Assembly (NCBI GenBank): GCA_963732845.1
Contig: CAVTBE010000021.1
Span: 62,001-126,000 of the forward strand
DNA length: 64,000 nt
DNA from: CAVSRC01 sp963732845
GTDB taxonomy: Bacteria; Pseudomonadota; Alphaproteobacteria; Rhizobiales; Kaistiaceae
Reading direction: 5' to 3'
Position 1 is the first letter of the stretch; the number at the start of each line of letters is the position of its first letter. Shown one piece after another: positions 8,858 through 19,869 of the stretch. The notes under the pieces are model-generated. The model had not been told where the DNA came from. It worked only from the letters and a program-made list of their open reading frames with translations, and ran no database searches. The translations under genes and the position numbers were made by a program.

Positions 8858-10261
8858 TGCCGCGACCCACGAACTGATTATCGTCCGCCGGCACGAGGAG
8901 GAAGAGCACGCCCATCACAGCTCGGCGTGGAAGGTCGCCCATGCCGACTTCATGACGGCGATGATGGCCTTCTTCCTGATCATGTGGCTGATCAGCGTCA
9001 CCGACGACCAGATGCGCAAGGGCATCGCCCAGTACTTCAATCCGATTCACATGTCGCAGGGCTCCAGCGAGATGAAGGGGCTCAACAAGGTCGACAACAA
9101 GGACAAGCCCACCGAGAAGGGGCACAGCCAGCTGACCGTGCCGGGAGCAAGCCTCGACCTGATCGACCTGACGTCCGGGCACGCCGACGCCAAGCCGGCC
9201 AAGGCGGTGATCCCGAAGCGGCCGCGGCGGCGCTCAACGCGGCGGCGGAAGTGGCGGCGAAGCTGGCGGAGGTCAGCGGCGCCAGCGACAAGAACCTGAA
9301 GACCAAGAGCGGCGAAACCGCTGCCGATGCGCTCAAGAGGATCGGCGCGGCTGCCGCCGCGCTCAAGCCCGCCAATGGCGGAAACGACCGCGTGGCGTTC
9401 GCGGACCCCTATGCGGTGCTGGCCAAGCTGGAGCAGCAATACGTCAATACGCAGCCGACGACCGTCGACGCCATAACCGGCGACCCGCGGGCCGCGGGCA
9501 TGCCGGGCGGCGAGGTCGACCGTGATCCGTTCGATCCGTCCTACTGGCAGATGGTGCCGCTGCCCGCCGCGCGGGCGGATCAGGTCGGCGGGGCGGGCAA
9601 AGCGGCACCGGTGCCGGGGACGGGCAAGCCGGACGCGGCCGCTCTGGCGCCGCCCGCGCCACCAGCGGCGATTGCCGCACCATCGGCGAAGCCGGCGGTG
9701 ACGCCGCCGCAGGCCGCGGCGCCTGACAAGGCGGCCGCGATGGCAGCGGAAAAACCGGAAGCGGAAGCCGGCGGGGAGAGGAACGTCGCCGCGGCGACCA
9801 TCGCGCGGTCGACGGAGATCGCCAGGGACATCAAGGATTCCGTCGCGCAAATGATGGCCGACAAGGCCTCGCCCGATCTCGCGGTCGAGGCGACCGATGA
9901 GGGTGTCACCATCAGCCTCACCGACGATGCCGATTACGCCATGTTCGCGCTCGGCTCGGCAGTGCCGGACCCCAAGACCGTCGTGATGCTCGAACGCATC
10001 GCCAAGGTGCTGGCCAAGCAGCCGGGCCAGATCATCATCCGCGGCCATACCGACGGCCGGCCGTTCCATTCGGCGGACTACGACAACTGGCGGCTTTCGA
10101 CGGCGCGGGCGCAGATGGCCTATTACACGCTGCTGCGTGGCGGGCTCGACGCGTCGCGGATCATGGCAATCGAGGGCCATGCCGACCGCGCGCTGAAGAA
10201 CGAGGCTGATCCTTTTGCGGCGGAAAACCGCCGCATCGAAATCCTGGTGAAGGGGCCATGA
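8850..10261 (+). CDS. motB: Flagellar motor protein MotB (one frame break)
   Basis: Stator subunit that anchors the motor to peptidoglycan. The N-terminus has WKVAHADFMTAMMAFFLIMW, with the proton-channel Asp within the plug/transmembrane segment. The C-terminus is an OmpA-like peptidoglycan-binding domain with HTDGRPF and NWRLSTARAQMAYY, then GHADRAL and the NRRIEILV end. Between them is a long Pro/Ala-rich linker. The frame breaks near 9218, in AAGCGG where AAGGCGG would restore the repeat of Ala codons: one base appears to be missing. Repaired length is about 470 residues. The 3' end overlaps motC by ATGA. Confidence 0.93.
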
Positions 10262-11974
10262 CGACCCGCCGGCTGGTTCTCGCCTGCGCGGCGGTGGCGC
10301 TGCTGTGCTCGGCCTCGGCCGAAGCCGAGCAGCGTTCGGCCGCGCCGGCGGCGACAGCGGCGCCGATCAACCTGTTGCCGCCGGCGGCGAAGCCGGACGA
10401 GGCTGGCGGGCTGGTGACGCGCACGCGCACCGTCGCCATGGCGGTGCCGCCGCTGCCGCGTCTGCGTCCGCCCTACGCCCCTGTGGCAACAATGGCCGAG
10501 ACGGGCGCGGCGCCCGCCCTGACACGGTCGGTGGCGCTGGCGACGCCCGTCGTCGACCAGACCGTGACCGGCTCCATCGGGGAGCCGCCGCCGGACGAGA
10601 CGGCGCAACCGGACGCCCACAAGCCGGCCGCTGGCGCCCAGACGGCGAAGCCGGCCGAGAGCCCGGACGCAGACAAGAAGCCGAAGGTGGAGAGACAGAT
10701 CACCACCGTGCAGCGCTCCGACGGTCTGCTCGGCGATCCATCGGAATACCTCATCGACGAGCCGACCGCGCCGGCACCGAAAGTGGCGGTGCCGGAGATG
10801 CTCGAAGGGCCCAAGGGCGATGGGCCGCGCAGCGCCGCCAAGGATGAGGCGGCCCTGGCGGCGGTGCCGCTTCTCGGCACGGCGCCCTTCGAACTCGTGC
10901 GCACCCTGCAGTCGCTGCAGGATCGCATGGCCCAGGGCGACGTGCAGGCGATCGCGGCGCAGCGCGCCCTGATGATCCAGATCGACAAGGCCTTCATGGG
11001 TGCCGACCCGGCCATGTGGCAGGACAATCGCAATGCGGCGGCCGCGGTGACCTATGTGCTGAGCGGCGGATCAGCCGGAGATCCTGAAGACGCTCGTCGG
11101 CCTCGATCCGCCACCGGCCGTCGATCGGCGGTTGATCGAAGGCGTGCTCGACTACGCCAGCGGCAAAGCGGAGGCCGCCGCGCCGCTGCTCGCCGATATC
11201 GAACCGACCAGCCTGCCAGCGAGCATGGCCGGGCAGGTCGCCATTGCACAGTCGGCGCTTGCCGTGCGGCACGATCCCGACAAGGCGATGCAGCTGCTGG
11301 CGGTCGCCCGGCTGATGGCGCCGGGCACGCTGGTCGAGGAAGCCGCAATCCGCCGGCAGTTGCTGCTCGCCGACCGGCAGCGCAACGAGGACGCCGTCCG
11401 TTCGCTCGCCCGCCAGTATCTCGACCGCTTCCGTCACTCGGTCTATGCGGGCAGTTTCCGCGTGCGGTTCGCCGCCGCCCTCAGCCACATGGCGTCGCTC
11501 GACAGCGAAGACCACTTCTCCGAACTGGACGACATGCTGGCGATGGTCGAGCCGGAGTCGCGCTGCGACCTCTATCTGACGGTGGCGCTGGCCTCGGCTG
11601 TCAACGGCCGCGCCACGGCCGCCAAGCTGGCCGCCGAGCGGGCGAGCGGGCTGGCGCTGGCGGGCTCGGAGCAGGAGGCGCGGGCGAAGCTCTATCACGC
11701 CGCGGCGCTGGCCGCGATTCCGCAGATGGCGGACAAGGGGGCAAGCGAAATCGAGAGCCTCGAGCGCAGCCATCTGTCCGCCTCCGATCTGGTTTTCTAC
11801 GACGCGGTGCGCGCGACGCTGGACGGAGTCGTGTCGGGCACCGACCTCAGCACGATCAACGTATCCGCCGCCGCGCCGCTCGGCGACGGCGCCCTCGTCG
11901 AAGACGCGCCGATCATCAAGAAGGCGCGTGCCGCGCTCGATGCAACAGCAGAACTGGTCGCTACCGCCAAATGA
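10258..11974 (+). CDS. motC: Chemotaxis/motility protein MotC (one frame break)
   Basis: Periplasmic motility protein known from rhizobia, which works with MotB and depends on MotE. The 5' part encodes a signal peptide, a Pro/Ala-rich region and the conserved GDPSEYLIDEPTAP and TLQSLQDRMAQGDVQAIAAQ segments. The second part (after a +1 break near 11068) carries IEGVLDYASGKAEAAAPLL, VARLMAPGTLVEEAAIRRQL and a helical-repeat C-terminus ending ALDATAELVATAK. Repaired length is about 571 residues. It overlaps motB at the start and fliK at the end, both ATGA. Confidence 0.9.
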
Positions 11975-14150
11975 ACGTGATGCTCAACATACCGGTGGAT
12001 ACCGGGACCGAACGGACCGGCACGACCGGGCGGCGTGCCAACGATGCCGGCGCGGGAGGGGACGATTTCGGCGCGCTGTTCGCCGAGGTCGGGCGAAAGA
12101 CGAATGCCGATCGCGGGCCGCAATTCGACCCGCGCACGGGCAGGGAGGAGGCGCCGGCCAACGCCGATGCCGCGGAGGCCGGGGCGACGCCGCGCGACGC
12201 ACGCAGGCGCCCGGATGGTGGGCAGGTGGCGTGGGATGCAACGCCGGAGGTAACGGCCGAAGAAGCGGGCAAGGGTCGGTCGGCCGATACCGCGGATGGT
12301 TTGCCGCCGGCCGACGGGAAACCGGACCGCCGTCAGCATCAGGGCGAGGATGCGCCCGCTGACGTCGCCCTTCGGCGGGGTGGGGGACAACCGCACCGCG
12401 CCGGCAACGGCCATGCACCGCCGACCGAAGGCGAGACCGCCGATGCGGATGCCGGCACCAACCGGCCGCTCCGTCAGGATGCCGGACAGACGAGTCGGCC
12501 AGACGATGGCGACGGAACGCCGGCCGCGCCGAGCAAGGCGAGCGTTGTCGAAACACCGGACGAAGCCAAAGGTAGCGGACGGCGGCGCGACGCCGGCGAT
12601 GTGGATGTCGGCCGACCGGCCAGACGCGATGCCGGGCGGACGGATAGCGCCGGCGATGGCGACGGAGAATTGGCGAATCCGAACACGACCGGAGTGGGCG
12701 GCGCCACGGTTGCGATGTCGCCGGCAACCGCCGGAACAAAGCCTGCGGATGATGGAAAGGCCGCCGCTCCGACTGACAATGGCAAAGCCAGACAGACGGC
12801 AGGCGCGCTGGACAATGCCGCTGCGGCGCGGCAAACCCCGCCCGGCGATGCCGGCAAGCCGGTGAAGGATGCGACCGGCGCGACGAGCGGCGGCGCTTCG
12901 GCGCCGCACGGGAAGAGCGAAGACGGATCCGCAGTCGTCTCACCATCGGCGTCGAAACCGGTGGCGGCCGAACGGCAAGGCGATTCCGCACCGGTGCGCT
13001 ACTGGGCGCGCGGCGATACGGCGGCGGCGCTGGCGGCGGCTGCCGCCCGCGATCAGCGGCCGCAGAGCGACAAGGCGGCAGGCAAGCCGCAAGGGGAACG
13101 GCAGAGCGCCCCGGCGCATGGCGGCAATCGGCCGATCGACGTCCAGGTTGCCTCTTATGAGCGCCATCCGGCGCCGGTGAGCGCCGGTGGTGCGACGAAG
13201 GCGGTCCTGCCGACCGATGGTGCCGCCGGCGATGCCGCAGCCACGCCTGCGGCGCCGGGCGCGGCCGAGGATGCGGCCGGGTCGGCCGAGGCGCTCGACG
13301 GCGTGCAACAGCGCCAAAGCCGGCAGCCGCTGATGTCGGCAGCGCAAGGCGCCTCGCCCGCCACGGCGAAGGCCCCGTCCGCCCTTCAGGCCATCGCCCC
13401 GACAGACCAGACACGGACGCCGGATGCCGCCGGGCAGAACGAGGGCAGCAAATCGAACAAGGACGACCACCGGTCGCAGGCTTCGACGACCCCGCCCGGG
13501 AATGCCGCGGACAAGCGGCAGCCGGTCAACGGCGCGCCGCCCTCCGGCGGCAATCCGGCGACCGGCACGGCGGCTTCGGCGGTGGCGCCGGCGGCGCCGC
13601 TCGCGGCCGGCGTGGCGTCGGGCATCGTCAATGCACTCGATGCGGCGCGGAGCGGCGGCGGCGCCCCCTCCGCTCGACACCGCATACGATGGCGGTCGCG
13701 ACGGCGGAGCCGGTCAGGACCATCGACGCTCAATCTCGACATGCGCGAATACGGGCAGGTCGATCTGCGCATCAGCCTGAAAGGCAATGCGGTCAGCATC
13801 CAGCTCAAGGCCGATCGTCCGGAGACGGCCGATGCGCTGGCACGCGACGACGCATCGCTGCGCGAGGTGCTGCATCGCGCCGGCTACGAGGCCCAGCAGG
13901 TTCAGATCGACAAGCGCGATGCGGCCGGGCCGCGTCTCGGCGATACCGCGCGCCGTCCGGCCAGCAGCCGGCCGGCGGGGCGGGCACCGGCGCATCGTCG
14001 GGGCACGCGGCCGGCGGCGAGCGTGCGGCGACGCCGGACCAGCGCCCGCAGGCGGCGCGCGATGCCGATGGCTTCGCCCTTCCCGACCAGGACACTCAGG
14101 ATGCCCATCGCCAGGATCGTTATCGCGGCCCTGATCGCCTTTACGTCTAG
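11971..14150 (+). CDS. fliK: FliK/MotD-type hook-length control protein (frame breaks)
   Basis: Very long (about 725 residues), extremely hydrophilic Ala/Gly/Asp/Pro-rich protein with a short conserved C-terminal domain (LNLDMREYGQVDLRISLKG, then SIQLKADRPETADALARDD and LREVLHRAGYEAQQVQ), which is the hook-length-control fold. Position after motC matches rhizobial fliK (formerly motD). The frame looks disturbed between about 13660 and 13735, where the natural-looking stretch jumps frame and returns, and again near 13965 (one base missing); only the shifted frame gives a natural tail ending RGPDRLYV at 14150. The exact repair in the first region is uncertain. Confidence 0.8.
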
Positions 14151-14664
14151 CGCTGCAGGCGCTGGCGGCAGCGGCGAATCCGTGCGAGGGCGAGATGCGC
14201 GCGGCCGCGGCCAAATACGAGGTGCCGCTCGGGCGTGCTCTATGCGGTCGGCCTCACCGAGTCGGGCCGCAAGGAATCGCTGCAGCCGCTGGCCATGAAC
14301 ATCGCCGGCGCGGCCTATTTCGCCACCAGCCTCGACGATGCGGTCCGCCGCTTCGACGCGGCGCAGGCGGCCGGGATCAAGCTGATCGACATCGGCTGCA
14401 TGCAGATCAACCACTATTTCCACGGCCGCGAATTCGCTTCGCTCGAGGCGCATGTTCGACCCGCACGCCAATGTCGACTACGCCGCCCGCTTCCTGAAGA
14501 CGCTGCGCCGGCAGGAGGGCAGCTGGACGCTGGCCGTGGCGCGCTACCACGCCGGGCCGAACAACAATCCGGCGCAGAAGAAATATGTCTGCACGGTGAT
14601 CACCAACATGGTGGCGACCGGGTTCGGGACGTGGACGGACGAGGCGCGCGACTTCTGCCAATAG
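14101..14664 (+). CDS. Flagellar lytic transglycosylase, SLT domain (three frame breaks)
   Basis: Small exported muramidase that probably opens the peptidoglycan for the growing rod. The 5' end gives a signal peptide (MPIARIVIAALIAFT, then LALQALAAA after a break near 14145). Breaks near 14230 (CTCGGGCGTG for CTCGGCGTG) and near 14450 (GCGCATG for GCGATG) join the rest; all three are apparent +1 insertions. The repaired protein, about 186 residues, has NPCEGEMRAAAAKYEVPLG, the catalytic Glu in GLTESGRKE, IDIGCMQINHYFHG, and AVARYHAGPNNNP, the classic SLT motifs. It overlaps the 3' end of fliK. Confidence 0.82.
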
Positions 14665-14797
14665 GCGGGCGGACCGGCAGCCGGATGGTTAGCGCTTGCT
14701 TTCGGCGGCGCGTCATTTGAAGGTCGACTCTCGCGGTTCCTTTATCCGCCTGCGCTAGTCTCTCCGGCAGTGGATGCCAAAGGGGCGGGCGAAGGTC

Positions 14798-15184
14798 ATG
14801 TCAATCGACTATTCGATGCCGGTATTGGTGGTGGACGACTATCAGACGGTGCTGCGCATCATGCGCAACCTTCTGCGCCGGGCCGGCTTTGCCGAAATCG
14901 ATACGGCCGGCGACGGCGAAGAGGCGCTCACCAAGATGCGCGAGCGCAAATACGGGCTGGTCATTACCGACTGGTACATGGCGCCGGTCAACGGACTGGA
15001 GCTGGTCAGGCAGGCGCGCGCCGACGATACCCTGAAGGGGACGCCGATCATCCTGGTGAGCGGCGAAGGCTCGCCCGACAACCTCAAGGCGGCGAACGAT
15101 GCCGGTGCGTCCGGATACGTGCTGAAGCCGTTCGATTCGCAGACCCTGAAGGCCAAGATCGAGACCGTGCTGGCTGCGGCCTGA
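14798..15184 (+). CDS. CheY-like single-domain response regulator
   Basis: 128-residue receiver domain with no output domain. All catalytic positions are present: acidic pair Asp13-Asp14, phosphoacceptor Asp58 in VITDWYMAP, Ser88 and Lys110 in VLKPF. It resembles the CheY-like proteins placed next to the flagellar regulator ftcR/rem in this order. The ATG at 14798 is preferred because AGGGGCGGG lies upstream of it; an in-frame ATG at 14774 has no ribosome site. No histidine kinase is nearby. Confidence 0.88.
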   Translation: MSIDYSMPVLVVDDYQTVLRIMRNLLRRAGFAEIDTAGDGEEALTKMRERKYGLVITDWYMAPVNGLELVRQARADDTLKGTPIILVSGEGSPDNLKAANDAGASGYVLKPFDSQTLKAKIETVLAAA

Positions 15185-15405
15185 GGCTGCGGAAAAGTCT
15201 TTCGGCGCCCGCAAGCGGCTTTGTTAGCAATTGGTTTACCATATTTGCCCCAGAATCGTGGCGTTGAAGCGTTGCGTCGCGTAGCCGGCAATCTTCCCGG
15301 ATTTCCAAGAGTTTCGTTGCTGTCGGGCGGCCGATTGCGGCCGATGCCCGATGCTCTTTGGCGGAGCGGGCCGGCCAGGAACTCGATATTCTTCTGGGGG
15401 CATTC

Positions 15406-16320
15406 ATGCATGTCGTCGTCGATCAACGGGACGAGGTGACCGAAGCTTACGCCGCCTCATTCCGCGGGGAAGGAGTTGCCAGCCTCGGCCTGCAACCTCT
15501 CGAATTTCGCGAATGGCTGTTCTCGGCATCTCCGGATGACATCGATTCGGTGCAGTCGGTCCTGCTCGGCGAATGCGAAGACCGGCCGACGCTGCCGCGG
15601 CTCATCAGAAGCCGCACCGACGCCCCGATCATCGCACTGTCGGAAGTCCGCTGGCTCGATTCCACCCTCGAGCTGTTCACCGCCGGCATCGACGACGTGG
15701 TGCGCAAGCCGGTCCATGTGAAGGAGCTGATCGCGCGCTCGGAAGCGATCTGGCGGCGGGTGAACCACAAATACCGGCAGGTGAGCTGCGAGCGCCTCAA
15801 GATCTTCTTCGACGGCCGCGACATCGAGATCGACGGCAGCCGCTGTCGCTGCCGCGGCGCGAGCGCCACATCCTCGAATTCCTCGCCAAGAACGCCCATC
15901 GCCGGGTGACCAAGACGCAGATCTTCAACGCCGTCTACGGCGTGTTCGAGGACAGCGTCGACGAGGTCGTCGTCGAGGGGCATGTCAGCAAGCTGCGCAA
16001 GAAGCTGCAGCCTGCAGCTCGGCTACGACGTGATCGACGCCAAGCGCTACCTCGGCTACCAGTTCACCGGCTTCGGTGGGGCCGAGCGGGACGGCCTGCC
16101 GACGGCAGCGAGAAGACGGGCGGTCGACGTCCGGCTTGCGGAGAACGACGCCGATTCGCCGCGGCCGAGCCGCTGGAGATCGCCGAGGCAGCCGAGCCGG
16201 CGAAAGCGACGAATGCGCCAGGCGAGGCGTTGCAGCGATTTTCGCGATTCGGAATATTTGCCCCGACGGCTGAATTGGATAAGAATATTCCCCAAATCGG
16301 CTTTATTTTCAGAATCGTGA
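15406..16320 (+). CDS. ftcR: FtcR/Rem-type flagellar transcriptional regulator (frame breaks)
   Basis: OmpR-family DNA-binding regulator of late flagellar genes in Hyphomicrobiales. The receiver-like N-terminus starts MHVVVDQRDEVTEAYAASF and contains AGIDDVVRKPVHVKELIARS. After a break near 15841 (one base missing) the winged-helix domain follows: PLPRRERHILEFLAKNA-type helix, RRVTKTQIFNAVYGVFEDS and DEVVVEGHVSKLRKKL. A second break near 16013 (CTGCAGCCTGCAG, one extra C) restores LGYDVIDAKRYLGYQF. The 3' end is unclear: family members stop soon after that motif, while this frame runs to 16320 through Arg-rich unlikely coding, so a third break near 16060-16090 is possible. Confidence 0.8.
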
Positions 16321-16347
16321 ATGTGTGTTCGGGCCGGTTTTGGGCTC

Positions 16348-16374
16348 TTGACAGGGGCGGCGGGCCGATATAGC
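16348..16374 (+). promoter_or_regulatory. Possible promoter of the arsR-type gene
   Basis: TTGACA at 16348-16353 is followed after 15 bases by TATAGC at 16369-16374. The hexamers are close to consensus but the spacing is two bases short of optimal. It lies about 130 bases before the ArsR-type start codon in an otherwise gene-free stretch. Confidence 0.35.
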
Positions 16375-16507
16375 GCGATTCTCGCCATGACAAGGCGTCG
16401 CAGCCCGCGGTGGCCGGTGGCTGCCGCCACAGTGTTGCCGTTCGTTGGACATTGTTTTCGGCTGTGCCTAAGAACCATTTCGCAGCGCGCCGGGGACTTG
16501 AACAAAC

Positions 16508-16855
16508 ATGCTCACGCAGATGGCAGCGACCACAGACGAAGACGAGGCGATCCCGCCGGACGGCCTCGACCGCATGCTCGGCAGCGCGCAGAACGCCAGC
16601 GAATTCCTCAAGGCGATGTCGCACGAGACGCGGCTGGTCATCCTGTGCCTGCTGCTCGACGGCCGCAAAAGCGTCGGCGAACTGGAGCAGAAGCTGCAAC
16701 TGCGCCAGCCCTTCGTGTCGCAGCAGCTCGCGCGCCTGCGTGCCGACGAGCTGGTCGAAGCGCATCGCGACGGCAAGAACGTCTACTATTCGATCGCCCG
16801 GCCGGAAGTGGGCGAGATCATCGGCTCGCTCTACCGCGCCTTCTGCAAGACCTGA
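16508..16855 (+). CDS. ArsR-family repressor of the BigR/SqrR type
   Basis: 115-residue winged-helix repressor. The helix-turn-helix is KSVGELEQKLQLRQPFVSQQ followed by LARLRADELVEAHRDGKNVYYS. Two cysteines, Cys47 (RLVILCLL) and Cys113 (YRAFCKT), are 66 residues apart, the same spacing and flanking as the Cys pair of BigR/SqrR repressors, which sense persulfide or oxidants by forming a tetrasulfide or disulfide. Known family targets are sulfide-detoxification genes; none of these is adjacent here, so the target is unknown. The start at 16508 could instead be ATG 16520. Confidence 0.85.
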   Translation: MLTQMAATTDEDEAIPPDGLDRMLGSAQNASEFLKAMSHETRLVILCLLLDGRKSVGELEQKLQLRQPFVSQQLARLRADELVEAHRDGKNVYYSIARPEVGEIIGSLYRAFCKT

Positions 16856-17006
16856 CGTTGCCCTCTCCGCAATCGTGCGCCGTGCCGGCATTTGCCGGCC
16901 TCTTTCGCCGTATCGGAGATGCCGGGTCTCCGGAAGCGATTGACAGCGGCGGCGGCAATGTCGAGGCTCGCCTGGAGGCTAAGGCTCGCTCACGGAGGGC
17001 GACCAA

Positions 17007-18280
17007 GTGCTGGAGGCAATCGGGCGTCAGGTCGAGGACCGCCGCGACGAATCTGGTGGCGCTGACCTCGCAACTGATCCGCATTCCCTCGGTCAACCCG
17101 CCCGGCGATGCCTATCGCGACTGCTGTGAGGTCATCGCCCGGCGGCTCGCGCCGCTCGGCTTCGAGGTCGACCTTCGTCCGCGCCGAGGGAACCCCCGGA
17201 GACAGCGACCGCTATCCGCGCTGGAACGTGATCGCCCGGCGCGAGGGCCGCAGCGCCGGGTGCTTGCGTCCATTTCAACGGCCATATCGACGTGGTCGAG
17301 GCCGGCGCCGGCTGGAGCTTCGACCCGTTCGGCGGCGCGGTGCGCGACGGGCGCGTCTACGGCCGCGGCGCCTGCGACATGAAAGGCGGGCTGGCGACGG
17401 CGATCGTGGCGGTGGAGACCTTCCTGGCGCTCTATCCCGACCATCCCGGCGCCATCGAGATCTCCGGAACGGCGGACGAGGAATCGGGCGGCTATGGCGG
17501 CGTCGCCTATCTCGCCGACAAGGGGATCATGGCGCGGCCGCGCATCGACCACGTCATCATTCCCGAGCCGCTCAACAAGGACCGGGTCTGCCTCGGCCAT
17601 CGCGGCGTGTGGTGGGCGGAGATCGAGACCAAGGGGCGCATCGCCCATGGCTCCATGCCGTTTCTCGGCGACAGCGCCATCCGCCACATGGGCGCGGTGC
17701 TCGACGCCTTCGAGGAGGAGCTCTATCCGGCGCTGGCCTCCCGGCGCACGCCATGCCGGTGGTGCCGGACGGGGCGCGCCAGTCGACCGTCAACATCAAT
17801 TCGATCCACGGCGGCATCGGCGAGGACTATTCCGGCTTCCCCTCGGCCTGCGTCGCCGATTCCTGCCGCATGGTCATCGACCGGCGCTTCCTGATCGAGG
17901 AGGACCTGGCGGAGGTGAAGGACGAGGTGCGCGCCATCCTCGACCGTCTCGCCGAAACGCGCGACAGGTTCCGCTACGAATTCCGCGACCTGTGGGACGT
18001 GATCCCGAGCATGACCGACCGCGACGCGCCGGTGGTGCGCTCGGTCTCGGCGGCGATCGCCGCGGTGCTCGGCCGCGACCCGGACTATGTGGTCTCGCCC
18101 GGCACCTACGACCAGAAGCACATCGACCGCATCGGCCGGATCAAGAATTGCATCGCCTATGGGCCCGGCATCCTCGATCTCGCCCACCAGCCGGACGAAT
18201 ATGTCGTCATCGACGACATGGTGGATTCGGCCAAGATCATGGCGCTGGCCACGCACCATCTTCTCTACGGGCATGCATGA
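17007..18280 (+). CDS. M20-family deacylase/peptidase, ArgE/DapE-like (frame breaks)
   Basis: Zinc-dependent amidohydrolase acting on N-acylated amino acids or small peptides. The GTG start has GGAGG eight bases upstream. The pieces, joined across apparent +1 breaks near 17051, 17174 and 17250 and a -1 near 17745, give VALTSQLIRIPSVNPPGD, VHFNGHIDVVEAGAGWSFD with a zinc His and Asp, GRGACDMKGGLAT, ADEESGG (catalytic Glu), the dimerisation lid, and CIAYGPG near the C-terminus. Repaired length is about 423 residues. It directly precedes a peptide-type ABC importer, so it likely hydrolyses the imported substrate. Confidence 0.82.
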
Positions 18281-18329
18281 CGGCCCGCCGGCCGGTGCTC
18301 GGACCGCATCAGGGACAGGGAGAACCAGA

Positions 18330-19813
18330 ATGAAGGCACTCAGGCTGGCGGCGCTGGCCGCTCTTGTCGCGGCGGGTCTGGCGCCCGGCGCGGCGCTGGC
18401 CGCGCGCACCGACATCACCATCGGCATGGTGCTCGAACCGCCGGGGCTCGATCCGACCTCGGGCAACGCCGCGGCGACCGACGAGGTGACCTACGCCAAC
18501 ATCTTCGAGGGCCTCACCCGCATCGACGAGACGGGCGCCGTGCAGCCCGATCTCGCCCAGTCCTGGGACATCTCGGCGGACGGGCTGACCTACACCTTCC
18601 ATCTCCACGACGGGGTGAAGTTCCACGACGGCACGCCGCTGACGGCCGACGTGGTCAAGTTCTCGCTCGACCGCACCACGGCGCCGGGCAGCACCAACGG
18701 GCAGAAGCAGCTCTTCGCCGCCATCGACACGGTCGAAGCAGTCGATCCGCTGACGGTCAAGGTCACGCTCAAGCACCCGGAGGGCAACTTCCTCTACAAT
18801 CTCGGCTGGGGCGACGCGGAGATCGTGGCGCCCAACAGCGCCGCGACAACGCCACCCATCCGATCGGCACCGGGCCGTTCAAGTTCGTCGACTGGGTCAA
18901 GGGCGACCATGTCGATCTCGCAAAGAACCCGGACTACTGGGGGACGCCGGCCAGGCTCGACAAGGCGACCTTCAAGTTCATCTCCGACCCGACGGCGGCC
19001 TTCGCCGCGATGATGGCCGGCGACGTCGATGCCTTCCCCAATTTCCCGGCGCCGGAGACGCTGGCCCAGTTCAAGGCCGATCCGCGCTTCACGGTGGTGG
19101 TCGGCACCACCGAGGGCGAGACGATCCTTGCCATGAACAACGGCAAGAAGCCGTTCAACGACCTCAAGGTGCGCCAGGCGATGTCCTATGCCATCGACCG
19201 CAAGGCGATCATCGACGGCGCCATGTTCGGCTACGGCACGCCGATCGGCAGCCACTATTCGCCGGCCGATCCCGGCTATGTCGATCTGACCGGCATGTAT
19301 CCCTACGACCCGGAGAAGGCGAAGGAACTCCTGAAGGAGGCCGGCTATCCCGACGGCTTCAAGGTGACGCTGAAGCTGCCGCCGCCGAGTTATGCCCGCC
19401 GCGGCGGCGAGATCATCGCGCAGCAACTGAAGGCGGTCGGCGTCGACGCCGAGATCATCCCGGTCGAATGGGCCCAGTGGCTGTCCGACGTCTTCAAGCA
19501 GAAGGACTACGACCTCACCATCGTGTCGCATACCGAGCCGGCGGACTACGCCATCTATGCCCGCGACGACTATTATTTCGACTACCACTCGGACGCGGTG
19601 AAGGCGCTGATGGACAAGCTCAACCTGGCGACCGACCCGGCCGAGCGCAATGCGCTGGTTGGTGACATCCAGAGAAAGATCGCCGACGATGCGGTGAACG
19701 TGTTCCTGTTCGAACTGGCCAAGCTCGGCGTGTGGAATGCGAAGATCGAGGGGCTGTGGGCGAACACGCCCATCCAGGCAAACGACCTGACCAAGGTCTT
19801 CTGGGAGGATTGA
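18330..19813 (+). CDS. Peptide-type ABC transporter substrate-binding protein (one frame break)
   Basis: Periplasmic solute-binding protein of family 5 (DppA/OppA/GsiB fold). Signal peptide MKALRLAALAALVAAGLAPG with an ALA cleavage region; then LEPPGLDPTSGNAAATDEV, IFEGLTRIDETG, and the family signature DGLTYTFHLHDGVKFHDGTP. One base seems missing near 18842, after which HPIGTGPFKFVDWVKGD, RQAMSYAIDRKAII and GYPDGFKV continue to 19813; repaired length about 494 residues. The ligand cannot be read from sequence; peptides, N-acyl amino acids or opines are possible given the adjacent M20 enzyme. Confidence 0.9.
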
Positions 19814-19820
19814 GGGACAC

Positions 19821-19852
19821 GAACGGGAGCCGGCGCTCCGCCGGCTCCGTTC
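19821..19852 (+). promoter_or_regulatory. Strong intercistronic hairpin between binding protein and permease genes
   Basis: A perfect 10-bp stem (GGAGCCGGCG at 19826-19835 with CGCCGGCTCC at 19839-19848) with a 3-base loop, extended by four more pairs past one bulged G. There is no T run. It lies in the 56-base gap between the binding-protein stop and the first permease. Hairpins at this place in importer operons are known to protect the upstream mRNA and so raise binding-protein levels over permease; that role here is inferred. Confidence 0.7.
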
Positions 19853-19869
19853 CGTGACGGCGCGATCGC

